NCBI GenBank assembly: GCA_947561715.1
Contig: OX387201.1
Span: 15,142,001-15,206,000, forward strand
DNA from: Ascidia mentula
Taxonomy: Eukaryota > Chordata > Ascidiacea > Phlebobranchia > Ascidiidae
Length of the DNA stretch: 64,000 nucleotides
Reading direction: 5' to 3'
Below, piece after piece: positions 12,401-22,960 of the stretch (the stretch's first letter is position 1; every line of letters begins with the position of its first letter). Below the pieces are notes generated by a model. The model did no database searches, was not told where the DNA came from, and saw only the letters and a list, made by a program, of their open reading frames with translations. A program made the translations under genes and the position numbers.

Positions 12401-14161
12401 GTCAGATTGGTAATTCATTATGATACCTGGTGGTCACAACCCATTTACAGTTTTCAAACTGCCATTTGCCGTTTATTGTCAAAGCTATGTCACATATTAG
12501 GTAAACTAGAAATTTTGGAATGTATTGTACTCATTTCGTCTTATACCGTATACTGCAATCCATTCAACTATCGCAGTTTCAAAACCAGGATTTGTTCCCA
12601 GATCATTCAATCTCCAAAATTTGGCTCTAAATCCCCAGCTGAAAACTTCCAACGCCTTTCCACCGACGTCACGTGACACATTTGATTTGACAGCGAGTCG
12701 AACTTCGGATGGCGAAACACTTTTGCACTCCGTGTACAGAATAGTTTTCGTCATGCTGTTTGTGCCCTCCTCAAATGCAACACTTAACACACCGTCGTAA
12801 TACGCTGCAGGAAAAAATACAAAGAATTAAATGTTTCCCTTTAATTGTATGAAAACATCTTGACACTGATTAGAGTAAGTTATGTTGTTTTTTGCTTAAT
12901 TTCAAGCCATGAGCACATGAGAATAACACTTGCCATTGTCGCACTTCTTCCCTGTTCTTCCAGGCCGACATGTACACTTGAAATCATCTGTAAGTTCTGT
13001 GCATTCGTCGTAATTACAGGGGTTCGGGTAACAATATACGTAACCTGAAATGCTTTGTAGGTTAACCAGCAGACATAGGTAATCTATACAATACAGCGCT
13101 TTGTGTGTGTGCGTTTCATTACGGAAAGAAAAGTTTCGTTTTTCTTTAAACGACACTTTGCTGATTCTGTTTTAAACCTGTTAGTTTGTGTGTATGTTAT
13201 TACGTGAAGAACAGGTCAGAATCTTCGTTCTTGGGTTAATGCAGACATTATGCACTATTGCCACATGCCGAATTTACTCGAATGCAAACGAGTTGCAAAG
13301 AAACTCCCCGAGCTCTTTGATGACTTCCTATTACAACAACTTCACCGTACTGTGTTGGCAGTATTTCCCATAGTTCTCTTGATTGCATGAGCAAGTCCTT
13401 CCATTCTCGCTGTTGTCGCATCTGGCTTCATTTTGACACGGATTATTATAGAATTCGGGAGTTTCTGTTGAAGAATGTGGTCGTTACATTTCTAGAATGT
13501 AATAACTTTGCACTGATGAAAAAGATCGAAATTTCCGATAACAATATTATTGGACAAGTACATGCAATGACTTTTACCTCCGACATACTTCTGCTGAAAC
13601 GAATTTGATACCAAGTTGTTTTATGAGCATTACAGGCAAAGACGCTATGCAACATTTTACCGTAAAAGGCTTTCCAGTTCATATAGACTCCTCTTTGTCC
13701 CCAATCATTTCTCTGTGCATCCGTCCGCTGAATAACAGCACGGAATCCCCACGATTGTATCTCAATTATTGCTGCAATAAAAGTGTCCGGCCATCTTGAT
13801 TTTCCGGTAACAACAGCAGTTATGTTTTTAGCTTCGCCAGTGTAGCATCGGTTGTACACAACAGTAATATTCTTGACATCCCCACGCCGATTGCTGCCAA
13901 CCTTTGTCCTGCCGCTGTGGTAATTCACGCCTAAAAATGCATTGAACAAGTGTAAATGTTAAACTGCTATGTTTTACAGTGTGTCGTTGTCAAAATATTT
14001 AATGATTAATGTGAAATGGTTGCAGACAATCGAGGTAACAATTTGATACGAATAACTGAAAATATCGACTATTCACTTTGATTGTTACAAAACTTACCAT
14101 TTTGAGTTACAGCCACTTGCAAAAATACAGAAGCAATAATTAGAATTCCAATCATTGCCAT
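5595..14161 (-). CDS. Secreted modular W/EGF protein, gene A (24 exons, ~1307 aa)
   Basis: Exons: 14161-14098, 13930-13661, 13464-13351, 13044-12934, 12804-12547, 12216-12103, 11858-11745, 11403-11131, 11006-10890, 10739-10629, 10399-10127, 10037-9924, 9755-9645, 9486-9217, 9123-9010, 8812-8702, 8461-8204, 8152-8039, 7975-7862, 7618-7343, 7091-6978, 6813-6700, 6336-6064, 5716-5595. Exon 1 is a signal peptide (MAMIGILIIASVF...). The rest is [W-EGF-EGF] x7 + W-EGF, one module per exon, all phase 1-1. The W domain (~88 aa; YxxC, DTF, WGF, WxQ, ending near FG) is unrecognised and has one cysteine. EGFs after W have five cysteines; second EGFs have six. There is no membrane segment and the protein ends CETQIV-stop, so it is extracellular. 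Donors after exons 4 and 22 are GC. Splice models follow consensus sites and phase; no transcript was seen. Confidence 0.87.
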
Positions 14162-14225
14162 AATCTGATTTGTTTCGGCTTCGTTTCGTGTTCGGCACTC
14201 TGAGTTGTCTCGCCCATTGGCAATG

Positions 14226-14232
14226 TTTTATA
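14226..14232 (-). promoter_or_regulatory. TATA box of W/EGF gene A
   Basis: TATAAAA on the minus strand, ~65 bp upstream of the ATG at 14161, which implies a very short 5' UTR. It is conserved at 42646-42652 and 51141-51147 in the other copies. Confidence 0.6.
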
Positions 14233-14860
14233 CTTTGCTTGTCCGTTACGCACGAATGGTGCAAGACTGCATTTTTTTTCATTATTTGAAAACTTCTTTT
14301 CCCTCACGTATCTTGCGCAACGCCGAAATGCGTGGGCTGCTGGTCACATTACAACAGATCATGCAATTGTAAAGTTCAAACAAAGTTCGCCCGACTTTGT
14401 GTATTGATTTCTTATTTCATTTGATTTTCAATATCATTTGCTATTTATATACAATGGTGTTTATCGGAATAATTCAGTTCAATTTACAACACCAATTACT
14501 TTTCGACCCTATATACAGCAGCTTCACATATCTGATAATATATTTTTTATACCTGTAACGCTTGTTTGTTTTGTTTCGATTGTTTTTGTTTTATACAATT
14601 TCCTAATCCAAGCAGAACTGTTAACGTGGTGCCAAACATTCAGCGCACGCATTTCACAGACATGCTGTCATGATGCCCTGAGGCTGTATTGAGCTTGTAC
14701 ATTTATCAAGCTTGTACATTTACCGACTGCGTGGGTGTCCATTGCTAATGTTGGGCACACACGTTTTGTAATAACGTACTTCAGAAGTTCGTCGAAGTCT
14801 GGAATTTCCAACAACAAACAGAAACCCAGGAACACAACTCACGGGTTTTCCCATAATTCT

Positions 14861-15056
14861 GAGTATAAAGAGACTGGCCCATATTGCTATTAACACCGTC
14901 ATGTTTAAAAGAAGACGTTTCGGCACTTATGCCATCAAAAACTTATGCTACACCAATCGCGTCGTTCAAACTGTTGATGGCATAAGTTTTTGCCGAAACG
15001 TCTTCTTTTGAAACATGGCAGTGTTAATAGCAATATGGGCCAGTCTCCTTATACTC
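14861..15056. mobile_element. Foldback repeat with hammerhead-like arm (unit A)
   Basis: Two ~65-bp arms in inverted orientation (14861-14925 and 14991-15056) share GACTGGCCCATATTG and GAAGACGTTTCGGCA, around a ~65-bp centre. The inner part of each arm matches the repeat at 22441 and 58860. The right half holds a degraded hammerhead-like core (CTGTTGA...GAAACGTC, 14971-15003; the A of CTGATGA is changed). It is probably a non-autonomous or terminal piece of a Penelope-like element in head-to-head arrangement. Confidence 0.6.
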
Positions 15057-16040
15057 AAAACAGAAACCCGGTAAAGCAAATGTGCACATGTTTAGCCCGA
15101 AAACGAGTCCGAACTGTCACAGTATCATTCTACGTACACAAGTTTTTCGGTTTTGCTTCAACTAGGTTAACTACGCACAGTAGTATATCAATATGTTAAC
15201 TTTATTCCACAAGACTAATTGTATTTGCGGCTTGGTAACGCGATTGATTTAGAATGTGTTCTAAATTGATCAAAAAAAAGACTGACAGGTAACCAATGTT
15301 GTATCAAAGCGCACAATTATGATCAACAGTGCATGGGGTAGCGTCAGACCAAGATGTTGCAAGCATAAGTGAACTGCCAGCTGCGCAAATTTGACGTAGC
15401 AAAATATGTCACATATCTTATATGTTGTTAACTTACTGCAATTGTTACAAATTCACGTAAATATTGTAAATTTAAACTGATTTCAAAACATGCAAAATTT
15501 CACTTGAACAAAACCGTCGGGCAAATTTATGATATATGCAAGTGAAAGACATTCACTACACAAATATTGCGAAACACGCTAATCAGCTTTAATCTTGGGA
15601 GAGGCGCTTAGTAATCCAGAACGTATATTTACTGAAGCCAATCTTATACTTGATCGTCAATTGCGTCTGGCGAATTTGATGATTTCGTCATAGCGGTTAC
15701 ATATATATTGCCACTACTTAACCTTGCAAGTTGTCTCGATGATGTTGGAGCATTAAAGGTCGGCTAACCTGCTGGCTAGTTACCACTAAATTGTTTATCC
15801 ACTTATTCACTTGACTGAGAGGTGGACAGGAGGTTTAATCCGAATATTTGTTTATTTAAAGAAAAGAATGCAAATAAACGATTGAGTTTTAAATGGAATA
15901 AAATCAAATGGGCCAAATCGATCAAAATCGAAATAGACTGATAAAAAACGGCGAATGCGTTACCGTATAGAACAGGAATAAAATGCGATACTAAAAGAGA
16001 AAGGCAGTGGGCTCCTAAATACCATGGATGTTTAAGTCTC
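15057..16040. other. Intergenic, shared with unit B (51960-52961)
   Basis: AT-rich sequence without coding signal. It aligns with unit B with more differences than the genic parts and stops aligning at about 16040 / 52961, the edge of the non-homologous blocks. Confidence 0.55.
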
Positions 16041-16104
16041 AATCATTACAATTGCCTGTCAAACACAAACTCCCCGAATGAAGGAATACGAAGAACAATC
16101 CTTA

Positions 16105-16395
16105 TTAAAGTAGTTTCCGCGGCAAGGCCAGATAGTGCCGTGCACAAAAGTTTCTTTTGCGAATATGTGAGGTATGCGGTGCGTTGTCGACTTCGCTGCG
16201 GCGGCTTGTGGGAGTGATCCGGTTGGCGAGAAAGTTTTTCAAAGTACGGTTGGTGTTGAGGGCTCTTCTGGTTTTCCCGAAGTAGACATCCTCGCACTCT
16301 CCATGTGGAATTGAGTAAACCACTCCTTTCGGTTCCGCTGCTTCCATGGCAATGTGGTGCGACAATAAACTACGAAGTGTTGTATGGGGCCTCAT
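16105..16395 (-). pseudogene. Penelope-like retroelement fragment: end of RT region and GIY-YIG start
   Basis: The minus-strand frame contains MRPHTTLRSLL followed by GVVYSIP, then a cysteine and VYFGKTRRALNT. This is the usual link between the end of a Penelope-type reverse transcriptase and its GIY-YIG nuclease (VYxIPCxxC...YxGxTxR). The frame upstream of 16395 is broken by a stop, and RT-like TETLQRML residues lie in another frame, so it is decayed. It is absent from unit B. Confidence 0.6.
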
Positions 16396-16493
16396 GTAGA
16401 CCCTAATCCCAGGTCAGCATCCGCTGTAAAGTTTCGGTGTGCGTGGGGGCATAGGGAAGAGTCCTGAAAACCAGAATTAAGGAGCACCGCCGC

Positions 16494-16723
16494 GCCGTTG
16501 CATCAAAAGACGCATGTGGGACAGTGTTGGCCATAAAGGTCATCGGATTGCCTTCGACAAGGCTAAGGTTTTGGAAAAGGAGGTGGATCATGCAAAGCGC
16601 CTTTTCCTAGAAGCGCTCCATATCCATAAAAACAATCGCTGTGTCAATGATAAGGAACAGTGCCTGTATTTCTCGGTGTTTCAAAATAACTTTAGCTGTA
16701 ACTGTTGTTCTCCGCCCTTCTAA
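16494..16723 (+). pseudogene. Penelope-like GIY-YIG C-terminal fragment, inverted
   Basis: The plus-strand frame reads WDSVGHKGHRIAFDKAKVL, then AKRLFLEALHIHKN. This is the C-terminal part of the same type of GIY-YIG domain (...DKVLxxE...KRxxxEALHIHK). It lies on the opposite strand from the N-terminal piece at 16395-16105, so the element was broken by an inversion or built from two insertions. Confidence 0.55.
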
Positions 16724-17952
16724 TAACATCTAGTGATTTCACAAGCGATGTTAGCGTTATAATTTTTCGTGTTGGTACGTTTTCTTGGGGTTAGCTGCGT
16801 GCTGTAAAGTAACTTTACCCTGAGGAAACCTTGGATAACAGGAGAGGTGTAACCCATGCAGAAAATCTGGGAACTTTAACTACTGTAAAATATCATGTAC
16901 AGCTCAAACGTGTAGAAAATGTACAGAACAGAAATTATCATGTACAGAAATTAAGCAAACACACGCTTCTAGCGGCGTGTATATGTTTTCTGTTTCGTTT
17001 TTTTGGGTGCGGTCAACGGAGAGTGTGCGTGGCAGAACTAAAATCCGTTTTTTTCTGAAAGAAAGGCCTAGTTTGGATTAATCCCACGGTGTTTATTAAA
17101 GACGTACTTACTGGTTGAAGCAGACCATACGAACATTCCGGAAGAAAACAACTGTCACTCTATTGACAAGAACGTTAGACCGTGCAGTGGTGATAGTTGG
17201 AAAAGACTTAAACTAAAATCTGATGCCGTGTTAGCCTTTCCGCTGATGCAGTGAAAAATTTAAGTATTGTTCAAAAATTTAAAAGGGACATATAAATGTA
17301 CGTCGAGAAATTCAATGTTGTGGCGACCGAACTACATTGTTTGCCTGTGCATCGAAGCGTGCTATCGCTTTTTTCCCGTGTCGCGGTTGCTGCTTTTACA
17401 TACTCGCGTTTTTGTATTGCTCGCTCTTGCTTTGACAGAAGCATCAACCGCTTTAGTGTCATAATATTTTATAATGGATTAGTGTAAGACCGCTTCATAA
17501 AAGATGGGAACTAGTGGTTTAACTAGTTGTATGTCATAGTAATAGGCTAGCAAAAAGTACGTACGCACCAAGCAGCACTACAACCTGCAAAAAATTTTAC
17601 GGGAACTCCCACCATGTAATTTGCAGTTGCGAAATCAGAACAAAGAACTTGTTTCGCGTTTTCAAAAATGGTTCCCTATTCTCGTATATAGCTAGTTCGT
17701 TACTGTAGGCTTCATCTTACGTGAGCAATTGAAAGTTATAAATGTGTTATTGAGATGTAATGTTAAAAATATTTTTCTTCGTTAGCACAGTATGTAGATC
17801 TCGAGCAAGCAAGCACACGACAGAAATGCATGACAACTGTGTTTTTTGCTTTTAAGCAAAAAAAAATATTCTACTGCTTGGGTGTTCAAAAATCAGATAG
17901 CTGCTTGAGCGTAGTAGTCAAAAGCGCTGACTGCAATACAATTTGTTGCAAA
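16724..17952. other. Intergenic, unit-A specific
   Basis: About 1.2 kb with no gene, RNA or repeat I can support. It contains a short cluster of TCATGTACAG-like words at 16893-16950. No counterpart in unit B. Confidence 0.4.
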
Positions 17953-18440
17953 ATGGGAGGATCCAATCAAAGTAAACCACTTGACGACGAGTTCAAAACC
18001 AAAAGGAACATATCTAATGGTAGGCTGAAAATTGCAAGTAGTTGAATGTTCAATGAAGTGATCGAAAAGTATCATATATTACTCAAAATGTATGTGAAAT
18101 TGCTCATAAGTCAAGGTGACATTTGTGCAGAAACTAAAGGAATGTCACAGACACTAGTCCAAACGAGACAAAAAATATCTTGATGCTTGAGTGGTTTCAG
18201 GCACTCCGAGAATTTTTATGTTATTATTTTCATCATTGCATTGGAAAAATTTCTTTAACATCTACCAACGTAATTAAACGTTTTTTTTTATGCATTAAAC
18301 AGATAAGGCGATGTGTTGTGGAAATTGCGGGGAAAGAGTTTTGGAAACCAAAGATATCTTGAAAAGAACAGGAAAAGAACCAAAGAAGAGCAGAGAGGTT
18401 CCAATCAGTGCTTTCATCCCAAAACCAACTCAAGTTGTCA
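17953..18440 (+). CDS. Candidate two-exon small coding segment upstream of plus-strand W/EGF gene
   Basis: ATG at 17953 in good context (AAAATGG) opens MGGSNQSKPLDDEF and ends at a phase-1 donor (17953-18019). A second phase 1-1 exon at 18303-18440 (138 bp), behind a good polypyrimidine tract, encodes MCCGNCGERV... and a lysine-rich end. Its donor phase matches the EGF exon at 18481, so it could be joined to that gene. It has no hydrophobic signal, however, and EGF domains need secretion. It may instead be an independent small protein (MGGSN resembles an N-myristoylation start) or chance. Absent from unit B. Confidence 0.2.
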
Positions 18441-18480
18441 GTAGGAGATCTATGCTTTTTATAAAAATTGATATTTGCAG

Positions 18481-21400
18481 AGCTTGTGTACTGTTATCCA
18501 AACCCATGCAATGGTGGAGTGTGCTCAGAAGATGAAAGCGGTTATAATTGCGCATGCCCAGACGGAGCGACCGGACGCAATTGCTCAATCGGTAAGATGT
18601 TCACCTTTTGCCCCTTGTACAGTTTCCGTTCAAGCAGAACCCTTTAAAACAGCGGCACTGATCGGCAAAAGCTGAGCTTTTACCAACTTGGTTAAAGTTT
18701 TATTCTGCAAGTTGGTACTGTTTTTAGGTTACGCGACTGGACAAAAAAGTCTTAACATCAGCACTTGGGAGTCGGAGTCATTAAACATGAGTGTGACATA
18801 CGATTCTTGCAAAATTGAAAATGCTACCCATGTGGAATTATCCATTGATGGCGAAGTGTCTTCTTTGGTGCAAGTGAAACTTCAGAAAATATTTAATTGG
18901 GGTTTTGTAGTCATTTTATCAAAACGGACTGCTGTGAAAATAAACTGGAGTTTAATACCGATTCGACTCGAATGGAAAGCCCGCTTTGGTAAGATTTAGT
19001 TGTACCTCGATGGATGTGAATCAATACGACACAGAGTGTTTTTTGTAACAACTCAGTAACATTGATGGTGTTTTCCGCACCCAAGTCACTTTGTTTCTTG
19101 CAGGCAATATGCATACCGGTGGTAGTTTTTGAGTAAAAAATCATTCGTAATATTCCCTTTCTGCATCACTAGCAAAATCGTGTTTAGCAATATCTGTTGC
19201 TAGCAATTCTGTAAAGAAATAAAGATAGATGTGGTTTGTCGTTAATCGGTTTACAATTCCGACACATATTTTTTAGTCTGCAAAGAACGGAGGTTAGTTT
19301 CTGCAAGCGTACATACCGTTAAACCGTATTCTTAATTTTCCCGCAGAGTCATTATATTTTGAAAACAACTGCAATAACCAAGGAGTATGTATAAATACTG
19401 AAAATGGGACTGCATGTACATGTCAAGGACGTTACACTGGAAAATACTGCGAGACAGGTCAATTAGTCCCTATCCCATTGTGTTTTTATTTGTAGTTTTT
19501 GTCTTCTCGTGGTGTAATTTGAACGGCACATTTGTTATTAGTTCTCCCATATTGTCAAGGCAAGCCTTGTTTGAACAACGCAGTATGTGAGGACCTGTCT
19601 TATGGATATAAATGTTACTGTGCCCCGGGATTTGGTGGGGATAACTGTGAATATGGTATGTATGTGTTTGCGTTTCAAACAAACCCCCTGTTAATAGCGT
19701 TACATACTTTTTGTCACGATTTTCAGTTCAAAAAGTAATCCATTCAAAATAATTTGCACACCGTTCTAATACAGTTATTAAAATGTTTTCATTTCCACTA
19801 AATAAATCGACCCCGGACTTTGATAGCTTAAAATTAAAAATGATTTTTTTTGCATTTTCTCGGTATATATTTATTTGAATATTTATTATATAGCTCAAAT
19901 CAATTAACCTAAAATACTTTTAATTAAGGTAACTAAGTCATATCGTTTCGTTGCAAGGTGTCCATAGTGACATATTGCTGCTTCCGGCAGAAATGGATAG
20001 AACTTACACATACAAGTATGTCGTGTTCAATTCCTGTTACGTCGAAGAACCAATCCGTGTAGATTTGGAAGTGTTGAACCTGGGGAATTATCACCACTAT
20101 TTTTCCTCAAGGGTTTATCAAAAGTACCGAAACGGCTTTCATCTGGGTGTTTACAGAAATTATTACCGACCTGTCGTTCAAACCATAACTGAGTATCGAA
20201 TCCGCTACTCGGCAATTTTTGGTAAATAAACCGTCATCCTACTGCATGATTGCCAATTTTGGATCGAATTTCCTTCTAGAGAAAACTTGATTAGGTTTGT
20301 GATCAAATGGAAAACCGTTCGTGACTGAAAATCAAAATTTTGCTCCTATTTAAGAATAGTCTTTACATCTTTCATAGCATTTACCTTTGTGCATCTCGCA
20401 CTTACAAGTAATTTAATTAAGATTTCATCAGTGCAAATGTGTATCGCAGCGTCGACAAACTTTACCGACAATCCCTGCAAAAACAATGCTGAATGCACTG
20501 TTACAAACAGGGATGACTTTTTCTGCAACTGTACTAAACCATTCCGTGGTCAACTTTGCCAAAAGAGTAAGTTTTTCTGCACTTTGAAACGGTTGCTCAC
20601 TTTTTCAGCAATTCATTTTGTCCAGAGATAATTAAATGCTCATCACGACCGTGCCGAAACGGTGGTACATGCAACGACACGGAAATAGGTTACAGGTGCA
20701 CGTGCAAAGATGGTTATAAAGGATCGCATTGTGCACAAGGTAAATGGGTTGGTATAGAAAATACAATATTTGTATTTATGTGATAGTGTGTCGCGAAATC
20801 ATGTTCACATCACAAACAAGTGAAACCAAACATGTTTCGGCTCATTTTAGTTTGCCATGAGTTCTTGCAAATAGGTTGATTAGTCACCAAATATCGACAA
20901 CGCATTATAACACACCAATTAGCATGATAAGTTATACACCACTGTCAATTAAAGTTCATCAAACTTAAAAAAAATTGCATTTAATTGCATTAAAAAACAA
21001 ATGAATGTTTTAAATTTTTCAAGTGTTTAAGGTTCGGATTTGTCAACAGGGAGCGTCTAATAACCTGTGAATTAACATTTCTACGTTGCGATTCACGCGT
21101 CTCTAAAAATGGGTACTAACGTAAATAAAGGTCAACGACAATCACCGTAAAAAAATTTAAAATTTGGGATGTTTTAAAAAAATATAAGCATTGTAAAAAA
21201 AAAATTTCAAACCTGTTTTTACGTTATTGATATTTACAAACTGTGTAAAAGCTTAAAAATAACGCGTCTGGTCATTTTTTTCTTTAGTTCGATTTACCGG
21301 AAATTATTCATTGGAAATAAAATCGGGTCGGGTTGCCTCAACAACAGTTAATGTTGTTTACGACGACTGCCATAACCGATTGGCGAAGGAGATCCAGGCG

Positions 21401-22237
21401 GAAGCTTTCATCAACAAATCTGCCAACTTGTTTTTAAATGTGGAAAATGTTCAAGTCCAACCGTGGGGATTCACCGCTGCTGTTCGACGAAAAGATGGCC
21501 GAAGTAGTTGGGGCACATACAGGATATATATCAATTACATTGCATGGTTTGGTGAGTATTTTGTTTTTGCGGAGGTCCTCAATTGATCAATTTTTAGGCA
21601 AGATTTGTTGGCACTTGCGCGGAATAGTATTTCTAAAAAAAAATTGAGGGAAAAACATCTAGAAATGAAATATGCGTCTATCACAACAACATATCCGCAC
21701 TTATTTTATTTGAACTGATTTTCACATTTAAAAACTGCTCTTGGTATTACTAGACGATAGAAGTACCCAGAGTGAGATGTGCTATAATGGTGGAAGATGT
21801 GAAAACGTATTAAATGGACCCATCTGCCATTGTAAACCTGGATTTATAGGAAGGCAGTGCAAAAAAGGTAAATGGCCAAACACAATAAATCAAATTCTCA
21901 CCAAAATTTAAACCCATGTTTGTTAAATTGCTACAAGCTAATTGTGTACTTTAGTTGACCATTGCCTGAGCAATCCATGTTACAACGGTGGAAAATGTCA
22001 AAATGATGAAAAAACTGGATTTACATGTGAATGTCTTGATGGATTTGTTGGAGTCAAATGTTCTGTTGGTTAGTTTTTTACTGAAGGAATCACATCAACG
22101 ATGTCTTAAATCGTTCTGTTCCAAACGCACATTGTCTCACAAGGTTGTATTTTTTTACAGATGTAGCTGCTTTGAAAAAATCATCATATTCCTCTGACAC
22201 GATTGACGTCGACAAATCGAAAGATATGCTTTATTAA
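18481..22237 (+). CDS. W/EGF protein, plus-strand paralogue A (5' end not found)
   Basis: Exons: 18481-18591 EGF, 18728-18988 W, 19347-19457 EGF, 19542-19655 EGF, 19958-20221 W, 20450-20566 EGF, 20626-20739 EGF, 21288-21551 W, 21754-21867 EGF, 21955-22068 EGF, 22161-22237 tail. All are phase 1-1 and give about 553 aa. The same rule holds as in the minus-strand gene: W has one cysteine, the next EGF five, the second EGF six. The second W (19958) keeps its cysteine but has lost WGF. The protein ends in a 25-residue charged tail ([12 protein letters not shown]...KDMLY) without a membrane segment. The first visible exon is a second-type EGF, so a W, an EGF and a signal peptide should precede it; none is seen upstream. 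The gene is either 5'-truncated or has distant exons. Confidence 0.78.
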
Positions 22238-22350
22238 CACGACTTCGAGCGTTTGCTATCCACACTCAATGTATAAAACCGATTAGTGTATTTCGTATGA
22301 TTTGTGTGTCCGTTGTCTGTCACATGTACATTGAGCTCCAGTTCTACTTG

Positions 22351-22356
22351 AATAAA
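22351..22356 (+). promoter_or_regulatory. Polyadenylation signal of plus-strand W/EGF gene A
   Basis: AATAAA 114 bp after the stop codon at 22237. The same signal lies at 58755-58760 in unit B. Confidence 0.55.
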
Positions 22357-22440
22357 TAGTAATGCATTTCACGTTTCGCGAAAAAAACACTATTTTGGTT
22401 AGGTACACATCTCACGGATTTACACATAATTTTAAGAAGA

Positions 22441-22620
22441 AAAAGACTGGCCCATATTGTTGTTAACATTGTCATGTTTAAAAGAAGACGTTTCGGCAAG
22501 AACTTATGCCATCATCAGTTAGAATGACGCGGTTGGTGTAGCTCCATCTTTATAAGGAGCGGACCTGACGAACGTCACAGATAAGGCTCGCGCGGGTGGT
22601 GACGTCATGTTGTTATCGGC
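22441..22620 (-). mobile_element. Penelope-like terminal repeat with hammerhead-like motif (unit A)
   Basis: It begins with the same sequence as the foldback arms (GACTGGCCCATATTG ... GAAGACGTTTCGGCA) but continues into unique sequence rather than a mirrored arm. On the minus strand it reads CTGATGA, a GGCA/TGCC stem with a loop, and GAAACGTC (22518-22487). This is the layout of the stem-III-less hammerhead variants associated with Penelope-like retroelements. One unpaired base after CTGATGA departs from the canonical form. Confidence 0.5.
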
Positions 22621-22647
22621 CACACACCACTTGAGGGCGCAGTATGC

Positions 22648-22731
22648 GACGCAAACCGCAAAAGTACACAATAAACAGCATGTTTCTTTTGTGTTTTATG
22701 CCGTTTATTGTGTACTTTTCCGTTTTGCGTC
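22648..22731. repeat. 34-bp inverted repeat (hairpin), unit A
   Basis: Left arm 22648-22681 and right arm 22698-22731 share GTACACAATAAAC / GTTTATTGTGTAC with about 3 mismatches and a 16-bp loop. It lies within the repeat region after the hammerhead-like motif. In unit B (59061-59145) the right arm has lost part of the pairing. Confidence 0.6.
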
Positions 22732-22837
22732 TTCTTAGCTCTATTTCTTAGTCTTCTTTGTCGCGCAATCGCAGCAATTATCTTTTTGTTTGTGCCGCGA
22801 CTATGATATCGCCCTATATATTTGCGACTCTTTCCAC

Positions 22838-22960
22838 AAATAATCAGAGATCATGGTTTTCGGTCTAACAGATCACAAAGTGATCTCACAGATCTTGGCT
22901 TTTGGTCTCATAGATCATAACATCAGTCCACCAGACCAAACTTAGTCCAAAAAAACAGAG
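22838..22960. repeat. Short imperfect direct repeats (GATC-rich)
   Basis: Two ~27-bp units of the form GATCxTGGxTTTxGGTCT...AGATCA stand side by side, followed by a third partial unit with GACCAAA. Repeated in unit B at about 59263-59370. Probably part of the same transposon-derived region. Confidence 0.4.

Noticed and set aside
12290..12676. Plus-strand 128-codon ORF
   Set aside because: Antisense to W exon 5 and intron; no motif. Same at 49205-49591.
14094..14282. 62-codon minus ORF starting upstream of the W/EGF gene
   Set aside because: Wrong frame: the frame one base away starts at 14161 with a clear signal peptide, is preceded by a TATA box and ends at a phase-1 donor.
22838..22960. 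GATC-rich repeats considered as a regulatory array
   Set aside because: Too few and too imperfect; part of a repeat copied in both units, no gene start nearby.
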